A stretch of 22,389 nucleotides of DNA from Flavobacteriales bacterium (GCA_026993705.1 JALWSJ010000187.1:1-22389), one strand, 5' to 3'; shown: positions 1 through 7,976, counted from the first letter of the stretch. A program made the numbers and translations. The notes: generated from the letters alone by a model not told the origin.

Positions 1-254
1 CCACAACATTTTAACGCCGTAAGGGTCGGGCTATCACTACTCGCTTTTTTTGCTTGCAAATAGCAAGCAAAAAAGAGCTCAAACACGTCGTTCTATATCC
101 CTAACGCGAGTGAAATTGGCGGATAGAAAGTGAATTTTTGGTTTCTTAGACGATGAATAAAAATTTTGCATAGCACCCGCTATGGAAAATTTTTATGAAG
201 AAGGATAAGGAAAATAAAACCGTTTTATTGTGCTAAGATGTTCTGCGTTAGGGA
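1..254 (+). repeat. Composite hairpin element, copy A (cut at the window start)
   Basis: This copy belongs to linker subfamily I (with C and E). Only the right half of hairpin H1 is present: bases 8-25 match the right arm of copy B's H1 in type (TTTTAACGCCGTAAGGG against CTTTTCAACGCCGTAATGG). The linker TCGGGCTATC follows at 26-35. H2 lies at 44-75, CTTTTTTTGCTTGC against GCAAGCAAAAAAG, with one extra T. Module 3 runs from CCCTAACG (99-106) to CGTTAGGG (246-253). Inside it H3 pairs 157-174 with 179-196 around an ACCC loop, 17 of 18 pairs. The same block order recurs at five other places. No ORF is credible here. Whether it acts as DNA or RNA is unknown. Confidence 0.85.
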
Positions 255-260
255 TTCCAA

Positions 261-323
261 CTAACGTAAAAATACAACATTGAAAATCAATGGATTATGA
301 AATTACCTAAATTTTTACGTTAG
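261..323. repeat. 63-bp inverted repeat following copy A
   Basis: CTAACGTAAAAAT at 261-273 is perfectly repeated in inverse orientation at 311-323, enclosing 37 bp. It lies where copies B and C carry a short palindrome built from GTTAGGGAT/ATCCCTAAC. The outer CTAACG resembles the module-3 boundary, so this is probably a further variable hairpin of the same system. It could also be a separate small insertion. No coding potential is visible. Confidence 0.6.
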
Positions 324-360
324 CTCAAAAACTCAACTGTTTTTCACAGTCGCTTAATAG

Positions 361-445
361 TCCCTAACGCAGTTGAGATAAATGCAAAGAAAATGTAAAG
401 AAGTATAAGAAATCAAAAAATACTTTATAAAGCTCTTTTCAACAT
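361..445 (+). repeat. Partial second module-3 fragment (A') abutting comB
   Basis: It starts with CCCTAACGCAGTTGAGATAA at 362-381 and continues with TGCAAAGAAAATG, a string shared with the shortened module of copy D. It then carries the tail GAAGTATAAG..CAAAAAA..CTTTATA that resembles the tails in copies A, B and C. The H3 hairpin appears to be deleted. The last bases (CTTTTCAACATTCAAATG, 434-451) run across the comB stop codon and resemble the inverse of 21856-21872. The region between 324 and 360 shows nothing else I can interpret. Confidence 0.6.
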
Positions 446-1183
446 TCAAATGCAACTATAATCTTCCAATAAAATCAAGTAATTAGCCTTGCGAATAGGA
501 ATCACATCCGTTTGATTAGGAGTTAAACAATATTTAATATCCTCGTTTAGATTTAGTTTTTTCAGTCTTCTCCTGTGCGAAGAAGCTTTCAGAAAAGCCA
601 TATAATTATCTTTTGCCGAAAGGTAAAGATATTTAGCTGCAATCGAAGAATCTTCATCACATGTAAATTTCCCCGAGGCAATCAATTGGTCAACAAATGC
701 ACCGGCACAAATAGTGTCTTCCAAGCAGAACTTATCTTTCCAACCGGATGCTAGTAAAAGAACATCCTTCTCTTGTTGAATTAACCAATGACTAAGAGCA
801 TCCAAATTCAGTAGTGAGCCGATAACTACAGTGTCGGCATCTTTAGCCGTATGAAAAGCCCGAGTACCATTCGTTGTAGTAATGACAATTGTTTTACCTT
901 CAAATTCAGGGTTCATAAAACCATAAGGAGAATTACCGAGACTAAATCCCTCTACAATTTGACCTTTACGTTCGGCAGCAACAAGATAGCCTTCATCTTT
1001 ATAACCTTGAGCTTCTTCAAGGGTAGCAACGGGTATGATTTTCTTTACACCATTGGCAAATGCCGTACACATAGCAGAAGTAGCCCGAAGCACATCAATT
1101 ACTACAACAATTTGATTTTCTTTCTTGTATTGCGGATACAAACTCGGGGTGTGACAGACTTCTACTTTTTTGCGATTTTGCAT
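446..1183 (-). CDS. comB: Probable 2-phosphosulfolactate phosphatase (ComB family)
   Basis: This 245-aa cytoplasmic protein is of usual ComB length. ComB enzymes hydrolyse 2-phosphosulfolactate to sulfolactate with Mg2+. Visible family blocks are IDVLRATSAM (29-38), AAERKG followed by FSLGNSP (69-86), TTTNGTRA (102-109) and LASGWKDKFCLEDTICAGA (144-162). It starts with ATG 12 bp after the stop of the upstream small gene, so the two are probably cotranscribed. In Bacteroidota, ComB homologues are common but the coenzyme M pathway is absent, so the physiological substrate here is uncertain. A role in sulfonate metabolism is inference from the family. The last codons overlap the tail of an intergenic repeat. 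Confidence 0.9.
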   Translation of the reverse strand: MQNRKKVEVCHTPSLYPQYKKENQIVVVIDVLRATSAMCTAFANGVKKIIPVATLEEAQGYKDEGYLVAAERKGQIVEGFSLGNSPYGFMNPEFEGKTIVITTTNGTRAFHTAKDADTVVIGSLLNLDALSHWLIQQEKDVLLLASGWKDKFCLEDTICAGAFVDQLIASGKFTCDEDSSIAAKYLYLSAKDNYMAFLKASSHRRRLKKLNLNEDIKYCLTPNQTDVIPIRKANYLILLEDYSCI

Positions 1184-1195
1184 GTAATGTATGGT

Positions 1196-1750
1196 TTAGT
1201 GTACAGTAGATTGATACTTGTATTTATTGAAAAAAGCCGTCCAATTCCACAAGTAATTTTCCATAATATGATCCATTCTTTTTAAGAAAAGCGGGTTAGG
1301 GGCATTCAGTTTAGCAAAATACTCATCTTGATATTGTCCTAATCTGTATTTAAAAAAGACAGCTTTAGACATTCCGTATAATGTGTTTTTTGAAGGGTGA
1401 TTTACACGGTAAATAAAATCGCGGTAACTCGCAATAATATTTTTCATTTCATCGTAATTCATTCCAAAAACATTGGCTAACTTTTGTGTAATCTTAGCTT
1501 TTAGCAATTGTTCTTCAGTATTGGAAAAATACCGCGAAAAATAATTAAAATTTCCCGCGATAACTATCATAAGAAACTTGTCAGAATCCGTTGGGTCTAT
1601 GTTTGGTTGCCTTACAAATTCAGGATCGGCCATAATAGCTGTGGCTACATCCTCAAAGGTATCCTCAACAGTATTCAATATAGAGTTGACAAAAATATTA
1701 GCAATTTTATCTTCTGTAAGTTTCTTTTTTCCAAATAGTGTAGATAGCAT
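1196..1750 (-). CDS. Conserved small cytoplasmic protein of unknown function
   Basis: I do not recognise this 184-aa product. It has no signal peptide, no clear membrane segment and no catalytic motif I can name. It is mainly helical in appearance, with charged and aromatic stretches (RYFSNTEEQLLKAKITQKL; the C-terminus is rich in W, F, Y and N). I chose the ATG at 1750 (MLSTLFGKKKLTED) instead of an in-frame TTG at 1780. The ATG lies about 27 bases after a good -7 box, while the TTG falls within that box. It is the first gene of a probable two-gene unit with comB. It may be a Bacteroidota-restricted family, but this cannot be checked here. Confidence 0.75.
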   Translation of the reverse strand: MLSTLFGKKKLTEDKIANIFVNSILNTVEDTFEDVATAIMADPEFVRQPNIDPTDSDKFLMIVIAGNFNYFSRYFSNTEEQLLKAKITQKLANVFGMNYDEMKNIIASYRDFIYRVNHPSKNTLYGMSKAVFFKYRLGQYQDEYFAKLNAPNPLFLKRMDHIMENYLWNWTAFFNKYKYQSTVH

Positions 1751-1777
1751 GAATTTCCCTGTTTTTGTTCGTAACAA

Positions 1778-1785
1778 CAAAGTTA
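1778..1785 (-). promoter_or_regulatory. Candidate Bacteroidota -7 box upstream of the small gene/comB unit
   Basis: On the minus strand the box reads TAACTTTG, an exact match to TAnnTTTG, with 27 bases to the ATG at 1750. A second TAACTTTG lies 54 bases further upstream (1832-1839), and both sit in near-identical contexts (TTATTAACTTTGT and TTAATAACTTTGT). No convincing -33 TTTG is seen at standard spacing. Confidence 0.5.
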
Positions 1786-1877
1786 ATAACCGAAACGTTT
1801 TGTTTTTAAAGTTTGTAAAATGTGTTATTCACAAAGTTATTAACCATTTTATTAGGTTTTAAACAAGGCTAACAGTT

Positions 1878-2690
1878 CTAAAAGAAGAAATTCGTACCAA
1901 CTGCCCAAAAACCTTCCACAAAACCAAATTGTTGACTGGCTCTGTCTGTTTTCTTTCTTGTGGTTGAAATATGTGGCATATTTATATATCCTGCTTTTCC
2001 GGTAGCTTGCAAAAAGAAATATTTTTTAAACTGTAATCTAAAAGCGGTTTTTAGCGACGTCCCGTATCCTGCAAAGTTGAAAATATTAGGTCCTCTCACT
2101 CCAAAAATCTTTACATCTGTTCGGGGGATAAGGAAACCAACACCTAAACCGTTACGCACTTCCAGTGTTAAAAGTCCGTTTTTAATATTCATAATTTGGT
2201 TTACATTATCTATTTCAAAAGTGAAATAATTAAGTCCGTCGGTATGTTCAAACTGTAGAAAATCTTTGCTTACAACAATGGAATCACCTGCCGTATAATT
2301 TCCTTTGTATTGATTGTCTCTTGAAACACGACCTGTAATAGGAACTTTCTGTCCGTTATCCATAACGTATTTCATGTGGTCGTAGCCAAATGAAAGTGCC
2401 CAATTTTTCTTCCATTGGTACCCGATTCGCGTGTTGAATTGCGGGATACTTAATTTTGTAGGATTAAAGTAAATGTTAGCAGCAAACGGTGAAGGTCTGT
2501 CTCTTGCCGTAATGTTGTGGAGTGTATAGTTGTAGTCTTCCCCGCGAATGGATAATGTACTTTGCGTATAAGCCGACCAATTATATCCCCAATAGAAAGA
2601 GAATTTCTTTTTTGTTTCGTTTTGTTCTTCTTGTGCTGTTACCGATAGAGTTAATAACCCTATCCATAAAAAAGTAATAAGTGTTTTCAT
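1878..2690 (-). CDS. Predicted outer-membrane beta-barrel-like protein
   Basis: This 270-aa protein has a signal peptide (MKTLITFLWIGLLTLSVTAQ, cleavage probably after AQ or nearby). After it come alternating aromatic strands (FSFYWGYNWSAY, WALSFGYDHMKYVM, YFTFEIDNV, KTAFRLQFKKYFFLQATGKAGY) and a C-terminus ending in FWAVGTNFFF. A terminal phenylalanine on a short beta strand is typical of outer-membrane barrels. I do not recognise a specific family or ligand. The ATG overlaps the stop codon of the glycosyltransferase gene by one base (TAATG), so translational coupling is likely. The pairing suggests a cell-envelope role, which is inference. Confidence 0.75.
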   Translation of the reverse strand: MKTLITFLWIGLLTLSVTAQEEQNETKKKFSFYWGYNWSAYTQSTLSIRGEDYNYTLHNITARDRPSPFAANIYFNPTKLSIPQFNTRIGYQWKKNWALSFGYDHMKYVMDNGQKVPITGRVSRDNQYKGNYTAGDSIVVSKDFLQFEHTDGLNYFTFEIDNVNQIMNIKNGLLTLEVRNGLGVGFLIPRTDVKIFGVRGPNIFNFAGYGTSLKTAFRLQFKKYFFLQATGKAGYINMPHISTTRKKTDRASQQFGFVEGFWAVGTNFFF

Positions 2691-3823
2691 TATGAATTTG
2701 ATTTGATTAATTTTTGATAAATTGTTTCTAATTTCTTTTGTAATTCGCTTTTCTCAAAGCGATGAGCAACTGAGGAAATAATTTTTTGGGGCGAATATGT
2801 GTTGCTTTCAGAGATTTGCAGTAGGGCTTTAGTCAAGGCTTGTGGGTTATTTTTAGGGATAATAATTCCGTTTTCGGGAGTGATAAATTGTTCCGCTCCG
2901 CCACAATTGCTGGATAGAACCGGAATACCGCTCAGTAAAGCTTCAGCCGTTACCATAGAGTAGGTTTCGTAATTGCTATTTACAATCAAAGCGTCATATT
3001 GATGGTAGGCTTGTAAAACCTCATTGTTGGATAAACGTCCCAAAAAAGAAGCGTTTATATTTAAATTTTTTGCTGTTTTTTTGAGTTTTTCGGCATCTAT
3101 TCCATCGCCGATAATAGTAAGCGTACTATCGGGTTTTTCTTTTTGCAGAATGGAAAATGCTTCTAAAATTCCCGTAATGTTTTTGATTGAATTATCTAAA
3201 TCGGCTACAACCAGAAAATTTCTTATTGGAAGGTTGAGCATATTTTTTTGTTTCGCTACATCAATCACATTTCCGACAATTTCTATGGGGGCGGTTACGC
3301 CTATTTCTTTAAGTCGTTCTGCCAATAAAGGACTTACGGCAATGATAGCGTCGCATCGATTCATTCTTTTGAGTGTGATGCGTTGTTTCCACCTGTGTTG
3401 TTTTTCAAAATTTCCGTTGAGGAAACCTGACCAATGTTCAGAAAGTACACATGGCGTGTCCGGGAAGAATTTCTTGGCTATCCATAGATTTTTTGAAGCA
3501 ACATGGCAGTGAATAAGGTCAATCGATTGGTTTAACTCCAATAGTTTTTGTAGTCCGGTGGTTACACTGTTTAGGAAGTTTCTGGTTCGCGAAAAAATAT
3601 TTTTTCCCGATGGATAGGTAACGTGTATGAGCGTAAAGTTATTTCTTTGGGAAACAGTTGTTTCCATTACTTTGCTTTCTTTTCTTCCTTGCAGATAGAG
3701 GACAATGTGTTTGTATTTGTCGTCGTCTAATAATTTTATTTGTTTTTGAACAAATATACCTAATTGGTTATCGTCGTTATTCGGAAACCAGGAGGGAATA
3801 TGTAAAACGTTTATTTTAGACAT
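2690..3823 (-). CDS. GT4-type glycosyltransferase (GT-B fold)
   Basis: This 377-aa protein has two Rossmann-like halves as in GT-B enzymes. The N-terminal acceptor domain starts at INVLHIPSWFPNNDDNQLGI. The C-terminal donor domain has LTIIGDG (235-241), FLGRLSNNEVLQAY and the donor-site motif ETYSMVTAE, an E-x7-E with E286 and E294, followed by LLSGIPVLSSNCGGAEQ. This arrangement is characteristic of retaining GT4 transferases that use nucleotide sugars to build lipopolysaccharide, capsule or glycoprotein glycans. Donor and acceptor cannot be told from sequence. It is the first gene of a unit with the outer-membrane-type protein, and its 5' side is a divergent region filled by repeat copy B. 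Confidence 0.92.
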   Translation of the reverse strand: MSKINVLHIPSWFPNNDDNQLGIFVQKQIKLLDDDKYKHIVLYLQGRKESKVMETTVSQRNNFTLIHVTYPSGKNIFSRTRNFLNSVTTGLQKLLELNQSIDLIHCHVASKNLWIAKKFFPDTPCVLSEHWSGFLNGNFEKQHRWKQRITLKRMNRCDAIIAVSPLLAERLKEIGVTAPIEIVGNVIDVAKQKNMLNLPIRNFLVVADLDNSIKNITGILEAFSILQKEKPDSTLTIIGDGIDAEKLKKTAKNLNINASFLGRLSNNEVLQAYHQYDALIVNSNYETYSMVTAEALLSGIPVLSSNCGGAEQFITPENGIIIPKNNPQALTKALLQISESNTYSPQKIISSVAHRFEKSELQKKLETIYQKLIKSNS

Positions 3824-3893
3824 CTTTGTTTGGGAATAAAACCCTATTTTTGTTCAAATGAATTTTTTAGATTCTTTTTCTTATTATTTGTTT

Positions 3894-4062
3894 GCGTTAG
3901 GGAATGTATCCTTGACGCCGGAACAATGAGAAAATTAAAATGTTTTTTTTTTGTCCTTCTTTGAAAATTATTTTCCATAGCTAGGATTATGCAAAAGATT
4001 TTTTTATCGTATAAGAAATTAAAAATTCACTTTTTTAACCGTTTCTTTCTTCCATGTTAGGG
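3894..4062 (-). repeat. Second, diverged module 3 in tandem with copy B
   Basis: Read on the minus strand from 4062, this starts CCCTAACATGG and then follows the module-3 order seen in copy A: AAAGTGAATTTTTAATTTCTT, ACGAT, an A-rich arm, GCATAATCCTAGCTATGG, AAAATAATTTT and GAAGGA. The H3 arms still pair imperfectly. The low-coordinate end is CCCTAACGC (minus strand), not the usual CGTTAGGG. It shares the palindrome at 4053-4080 with copy B, so B contains two module 3 units and one H1/H2 pair. Confidence 0.7.
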
Positions 4063-4080
4063 ATTTGTATCCCTAACATG
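4053..4080. repeat. Perfect 12-bp palindrome within copy B
   Basis: CATGTTAGGGAT and ATCCCTAACATG form perfect arms around a TTGT loop. It is built from two inverted module-3 boundary boxes and sits exactly between the two module 3 units. Copy C has the equivalent GCGTTAGGGAT-GCCA-ATCCCTAACGC at 6264-6289. Confidence 0.8.
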
Positions 4081-4360
4081 AAATGAAATAAAGTACATAA
4101 AGCGTTTTTGTCGCCCTCATACTTCTTCATATTTTCTTTCCATAGCGGCTGCAATGCAAAGAAAATATTCATCGTCTGAGAACTACAAATTCCACTTTCT
4201 TGCACTTATTTCATTCCACGTTAGGGATAGGAGTGGCATCCTTTTGGTTTGTTTGCTTTATGCAAACCAAAAGATATAGCGGATAGCCCGACCATTACGG
4301 CGTTGAAAAGTGGTGTAGTGCAACGTAACCGCTTTTCAACGCCGTAATGGGAACGACCAA
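4069..4360 (-). repeat. Composite hairpin element, copy B
   Basis: This is linker subfamily II (with D and F), in minus orientation, in the divergent gap between the glycosyltransferase and the FAD oxidase. H1 is a perfect 19-bp stem, CCATTACGGCGTTGAAAAG (4292-4310) with 4332-4350, extended inward by AGTGGT/ACCGCT. Its loop differs from that of copies C-F and seems to match the truncated copy A. The minus-strand linker is TCGGGCTATCCGCTATATC. H2 is CTTTTGGTTTG (4241-4251) with 4263-4273. Module 3 starts at 4226. Its H3 pairs 4129-4146 with 4151-4168, 16 of 18, with arms (ATATTTTCTTT) quite different from copy A yet still complementary. It fills most of 3824-4403; no promoter for either gene is convincing. 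Confidence 0.88.
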
Positions 4361-4403
4361 ATAATAAGGAAAGAACTTTTTATAAATCAATGCAAAGATA
4401 ACA

Positions 4404-5807
4404 ATGAATTTTAATAAAGTAACAGAACAGCATCTTGAAAGTCTAAAAAAAATAGTAGGGGAGGTAAATGTTTTTGCTCAAATGGATAAACGGGAAATGT
4501 ACGGGAGCGATGAAACCGAAGATTTTTGTTTTCCGCCCGAAGTGGTAGTTTTGCCGGAGGATGTAAAGGAAGTATCGGCAATTATGAAATTGGCGTATGA
4601 AAATCGTCTGCCGGTTACGCCTATGGGAGCAAGGACGGGGTTGAGTGGTGGAGCGTTGAGTGTTTTCGGAGGTGTCGGATTATCGGTGGAGCGGTTAAAT
4701 AAAATCGTGAAAATTGATGAGGATAATCTGCAAGTGATTGTTCAACCCGGCGTAATTACACAAGTTTTGCAAGAAGCCTGTCAAGAAAAAGGATTGTATT
4801 ATGCACCTGATCCGGCAAGTAGAGGGACGTGTTTTGTTGGTGGGAATTTAGCTGAAAATTCCGGAGGCCCAAGGGCTGTAAAATATGGGGTAACCAAAGA
4901 TTTTGTATTGAATTTGGAAGTGGTTTTGCCTAATGGAGAAATTATAAAAACGGGGGCAAATACTTTGAAAAATTCTACCGGATACAACCTGACTCAATTG
5001 ATGGTGGGAAGCGAAGGAACGTTGGGAATTATTACGCAAGCTACGTTAAAATTATTGCCTTATCCCAAGCATAATTTGTTGATGTTAATTCCTTTTAATT
5101 CGGCGTTTAAGGCATGTGAAGCCGTGTCGGCAATTTTTAAGGCGGGAATTACCCCTTCTGCAATGGAATTTATGGAGCGAGATGCGATTATTTGGACGAT
5201 TGATTTTTTAAAGGACAGTAAATTGAAAATAGGTGATGAAACCCAAGCTCAGTTGCTGGTGGAAGTAGATGGAAACGATACCGAAGTTTTGTTTAAAGAT
5301 TGCGAAGTAATAGCCGAAGTCGTCGAAAAATACGGAGCAGGAGAAATACAATTTGCTGAAAGTCAAGCTCAAAAAGATGCTCTTTGGTACTTGCGAAGAA
5401 GAGTAGGCGAGGCGGTAAAATCCAATTCCATTTACAAAGAAGAAGATACGGTAGTTCCTCGTTTTGAATTGGCAAATTTGCTAAAAGGCGTAAAAGAAAT
5501 TGGCAACAAATACGGTTTTACATCCGTTTGCTACGGGCATGCGGGCGATGGAAATTTACATATCAATATTATCAAAGGCGACTTGTCGGAAACAGCGTGG
5601 AACGAGGAATTACCCAAAGGAATCCGCGAAATATTTGAGTTGACCGTATCTTTGGGTGGAACGCTTTCGGGCGAACACGGCATCGGATACGTGCAAAAGG
5701 AATATATGGATATAGCCTTTACTTCCGCAGAATTAGCTTTGATGAAGTCCATAAAACAAGTCTTTGATGAGCGAGGAATATTAAATCCCGGAAAGATGTT
5801 TGTTTAA
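4404..5807 (+). CDS. FAD-linked oxidase, GlcD/D-lactate dehydrogenase type
   Basis: This 467-aa flavoprotein oxidises a D-2-hydroxy acid (glycolate, D-lactate or D-2-hydroxyglutarate are the family substrates). The N-terminal FAD_binding_4 domain covers about 45-220, with VTPMGARTGLSGGA (71-84), IVQPGV (112-117), DPASRGTCFVGGNLAENSGG (136-155) and MVGSEGTLGIIT (200-211). The C-terminal FAD-oxidase_C domain has CYGHAGDGNLHI (about 373-384) and GGTLSGEHGIG (about 418-428), whose histidines are active-site or metal-site features in the family. No Fe-S cluster domain is fused and no GlcE/GlcF partner is adjacent, so electron transfer is unclear. It starts with ATG and is the only plus-strand gene. 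The exact substrate is unresolved. Confidence 0.92.
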   Translation: MNFNKVTEQHLESLKKIVGEVNVFAQMDKREMYGSDETEDFCFPPEVVVLPEDVKEVSAIMKLAYENRLPVTPMGARTGLSGGALSVFGGVGLSVERLNKIVKIDEDNLQVIVQPGVITQVLQEACQEKGLYYAPDPASRGTCFVGGNLAENSGGPRAVKYGVTKDFVLNLEVVLPNGEIIKTGANTLKNSTGYNLTQLMVGSEGTLGIITQATLKLLPYPKHNLLMLIPFNSAFKACEAVSAIFKAGITPSAMEFMERDAIIWTIDFLKDSKLKIGDETQAQLLVEVDGNDTEVLFKDCEVIAEVVEKYGAGEIQFAESQAQKDALWYLRRRVGEAVKSNSIYKEEDTVVPRFELANLLKGVKEIGNKYGFTSVCYGHAGDGNLHINIIKGDLSETAWNEELPKGIREIFELTVSLGGTLSGEHGIGYVQKEYMDIAFTSAELALMKSIKQVFDERGILNPGKMFV

Positions 5808-5811
5808 TGAT

Positions 5812-6300
5812 TAGGGCATTCCCCCAATTTGCAAAAACAACATATCGCTATTGCTAAACGTTGTTTTTGCAAATTGGGGTCGGGCTATCACTACTCACTC
5901 TTTTTGCCCTCAAAAGGAGGAGGGCAAAAAGGAGTTCAAACACGCCGTTCTATCCCTAACGCGAGTGGAATTGAAGGATAGAAAGTGAATTTTTGTTTTC
6001 TTAGACGATGAAAAAAATCTTAGCATAGCACCCGCTATGGGAATATTTTTTGAAGAGGTTATTTACAGTTTGGGTATAAAAGTGAAATTAGATTATTTTC
6101 TTTTCAATCTAGGCATTTTTAAGAAGGATAGCCGTAGCTATGGTTCGCAAAAATAACGACGAGTGAAATGAAAAGAATTAATTTTTAACTTATAAACAAG
6201 CTGTAATTAACCTCTACTAAGGATAAGGAATCAAAAAACGCTTTTATATCGTCAATTTTACTCGCGTTAGGGATGCCAATCCCTAACGCATCCCTAACGC
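5812..6300 (+). repeat. Composite hairpin element, copy C (most complete, with an insertion)
   Basis: This copy lies between two convergent gene ends. The preceding flank is GGGCATTCCC. H1 is a perfect 20-bp stem (5822-5841 with 5860-5879, right arm GTTGTTTTTGCAAATTGGGG) around the loop ATATCGCTATTGCTAAAC. TCGGGCTATC follows, then the subfamily I linker ACTACTCACTC. H2 is CTTTTTGCCCTC (5900-5911) with GAGGGCAAAAAG (5920-5931). Module 3 is closed by a perfect 15-bp outer stem, ATCCCTAACGCGAGT (5952-5966) with 6260-6274. H3 pairs 6012-6029 with 6034-6051. Module 3 is interrupted at 6054-6215. The end has the palindrome 6264-6289 and a tandem repeat of ATCCCTAACGC (6279-6300). The rest of the gap (6301-6341) shows only ATACCATTT, also seen at 21851. 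Confidence 0.9.
6054..6215. mobile_element. 162-bp palindromic insertion (MITE/REP-like) inside copy C
   Basis: The ends are AGAGGTTATTTACAG (6054-6068) and CTGTAATTAACCTCT (6201-6215), inverted repeats matching at 14 of 15 positions. The whole segment reads as an imperfect long hairpin with an apex GATAGCCGTAGCTATGG near 6127-6143. The other module 3 copies lack it: in copy A, GAAG runs directly into AAGGATAAGG, whereas here the two are separated by the segment plus ACT. It encodes nothing. No clear target duplication is seen. Its apex resembles that of H3, so it may be a related hairpin nested within the host element. Confidence 0.55.
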
Positions 6301-6341
6301 AGAACAAAAAACAATTATACCATTTCGATGTTTAAATAGTT

Positions 6342-7976
6342 TTACTCAATAATCAATTTGTCAACAGAAGTAGCACCGTCTTTTGCCACAATTTTAACAA
6401 GGTAGATTCCTTTGGAAAAATTGCTTAAATCAAAAGTTGTTTGAGTTGAATAGATATTGGTAACTGAGGCTACTTTTTGTCCGTTAATATTTAGTATGAT
6501 AATTTTATCCAGCATAGTTGTAGCCGATACATTAACAATACCTTGACTAGGGTTAGGGTACATAGTGAAGTTTCCTTTATCATTGGTAGAAACAGAAGCG
6601 TATCCACCGTACACTATATCCAATTTAGCTTTAGTGTAATTATCATTTCCGCTATTAGAAAAGTTGAAATAATTATTTGTTGTAGCAGTTGGGTAAGCCA
6701 GTCTAAATTGCGTAGTTCCCGTTCTGTTAATGTACGTATGCATCGATTCCGGTAAGTCAATTCGCAACCAAGAACCGTCTTCGTTAACTGTACCGTAAGT
6801 ACAAGCATTTCCGGAAGCATCGGCAACACTTGTCCAATCGTTAACGTCTAAGGTTAGTGAGTCACCGAAGTGTCCGGATTTAATTTCAAGTACCAACTGT
6901 TCATTGATAAGATTATTTCCCATTAACTTTTCCCGTTGAATAAAAATAGAAGCTCTTAAAATATTGGTGTCGGCTCTAAGTCCATTTGTATTAAAACTCA
7001 ATATACCTGTATGGTCAGCACCTACCGATAGCGAATCGGAAGAAAAAGAGGAAGAAGAAATCGTACCATTCAAAGATGAATCTGAAGCTAAAATAGTACT
7101 GTCTGCATTTCTTAGTTGTTCCCAATAAAATTCTTTAAAATGTCTTCTGATAAACGTGTTAAATCCACTGTCGCTTAAATGGAAAGAATCCGTACCGTTA
7201 AAATTCAGAGCTTGAGTAGGTGATGGGTAATCAGGTAATCCCCACGGAACAGTTAACGAACCGGCTTGGTAAGTTCCGTAAGGTGCAACAGTTAGAGGAG
7301 TATTTTGTCCGTAAGTGTTTTGCATCAAACCTAAGTTATTTACAAAATTTACATTGTCCCACACGTTTGAAGAATCAATCAAACGGTTGGTAACATCAAT
7401 TAATGCAGTGTTTAATTCTTGTGCCGTTGGTGCACCCATTCCTTGCCATTTATTGTAAAAAGGATGTTGAGATGGAATAGCGAAATTTAAAATAGTTTCC
7501 TCAAAATTTGGATAGTCATAACCTGCAATTAATATTTGAAGGTTAGGATTGATACTCAATATAGAATCCACTCCTTTTTTTATATCTTGCATCAAAGTAT
7601 TGTACAGTGCTGTATTTTGAGCTTGCGTATTGGTATTCGTCCAACCGCCTAATACATCATTTCCGCCCAAACTGAAATGAATATATTCAATACTTGGGTT
7701 GTCATTCAACGCTGTTCGCAAAGCACTCATGCGGTTAGGGTCGGTAAACCAATTACTGGCTTTACTTCCGTTAACGCTAAGTGTTTGAGAGCTTAGAGCG
7801 TCCATATCCGAAAATCCAAATCGATTGAAATTTTCATTGTATGAATTAAAAGACCAACTAAAGAACGCCCAACTGTCTCCTAGAACAAGCATTTTCTTTT
7901 CTGTTGGTTTACATTGTGCATTGAAAGTGCCGGTATAAAGAAAGGCAGAAGCTAAAAGTGTGTATAGTATTTTCAT
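6342..7976 (-). CDS. T9SS-exported SGNH/GDSL hydrolase with a C-terminal sorting domain
   Basis: This 544-aa protein has four parts. (a) Signal peptide MKILYTLLASAFLYTGTFNAQ. (b) SGNH esterase/lipase domain, about 28-285, with block I VLGDSW (nucleophile S35), block III GGND (104-107, N106) and block V DSFH (D263, H266). (c) A beta-rich domain, about 300-455, resembling the DNRLRE/CBM96-like domains in extracellular proteins. (d) T9SS type A sorting domain, about 468-544, with YPNPSQGIVNV, LNINGQKV and SKGIYLVKI. The domains predict a secreted or surface-bound esterase acting on lipid, polysaccharide acetyl groups or similar esters; the substrate is unknown. It is monocistronic in appearance, between a likely terminator and repeat copy C. 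Confidence 0.9.
   Translation of the reverse strand: MKILYTLLASAFLYTGTFNAQCKPTEKKMLVLGDSWAFFSWSFNSYNENFNRFGFSDMDALSSQTLSVNGSKASNWFTDPNRMSALRTALNDNPSIEYIHFSLGGNDVLGGWTNTNTQAQNTALYNTLMQDIKKGVDSILSINPNLQILIAGYDYPNFEETILNFAIPSQHPFYNKWQGMGAPTAQELNTALIDVTNRLIDSSNVWDNVNFVNNLGLMQNTYGQNTPLTVAPYGTYQAGSLTVPWGLPDYPSPTQALNFNGTDSFHLSDSGFNTFIRRHFKEFYWEQLRNADSTILASDSSLNGTISSSSFSSDSLSVGADHTGILSFNTNGLRADTNILRASIFIQREKLMGNNLINEQLVLEIKSGHFGDSLTLDVNDWTSVADASGNACTYGTVNEDGSWLRIDLPESMHTYINRTGTTQFRLAYPTATTNNYFNFSNSGNDNYTKAKLDIVYGGYASVSTNDKGNFTMYPNPSQGIVNVSATTMLDKIIILNINGQKVASVTNIYSTQTTFDLSNFSKGIYLVKIVAKDGATSVDKLIIE

Noticed and set aside
5812..5885. H1 hairpins as integron attC sites (variable stem, short conserved ends)
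   Set aside because: The flanks GGGCGTTC and TCGGGC do not form the RYYYAAC/GTTRRRY pairs of attC. No cassette-like genes or integrase are seen, and H2 and H3 are not explained.
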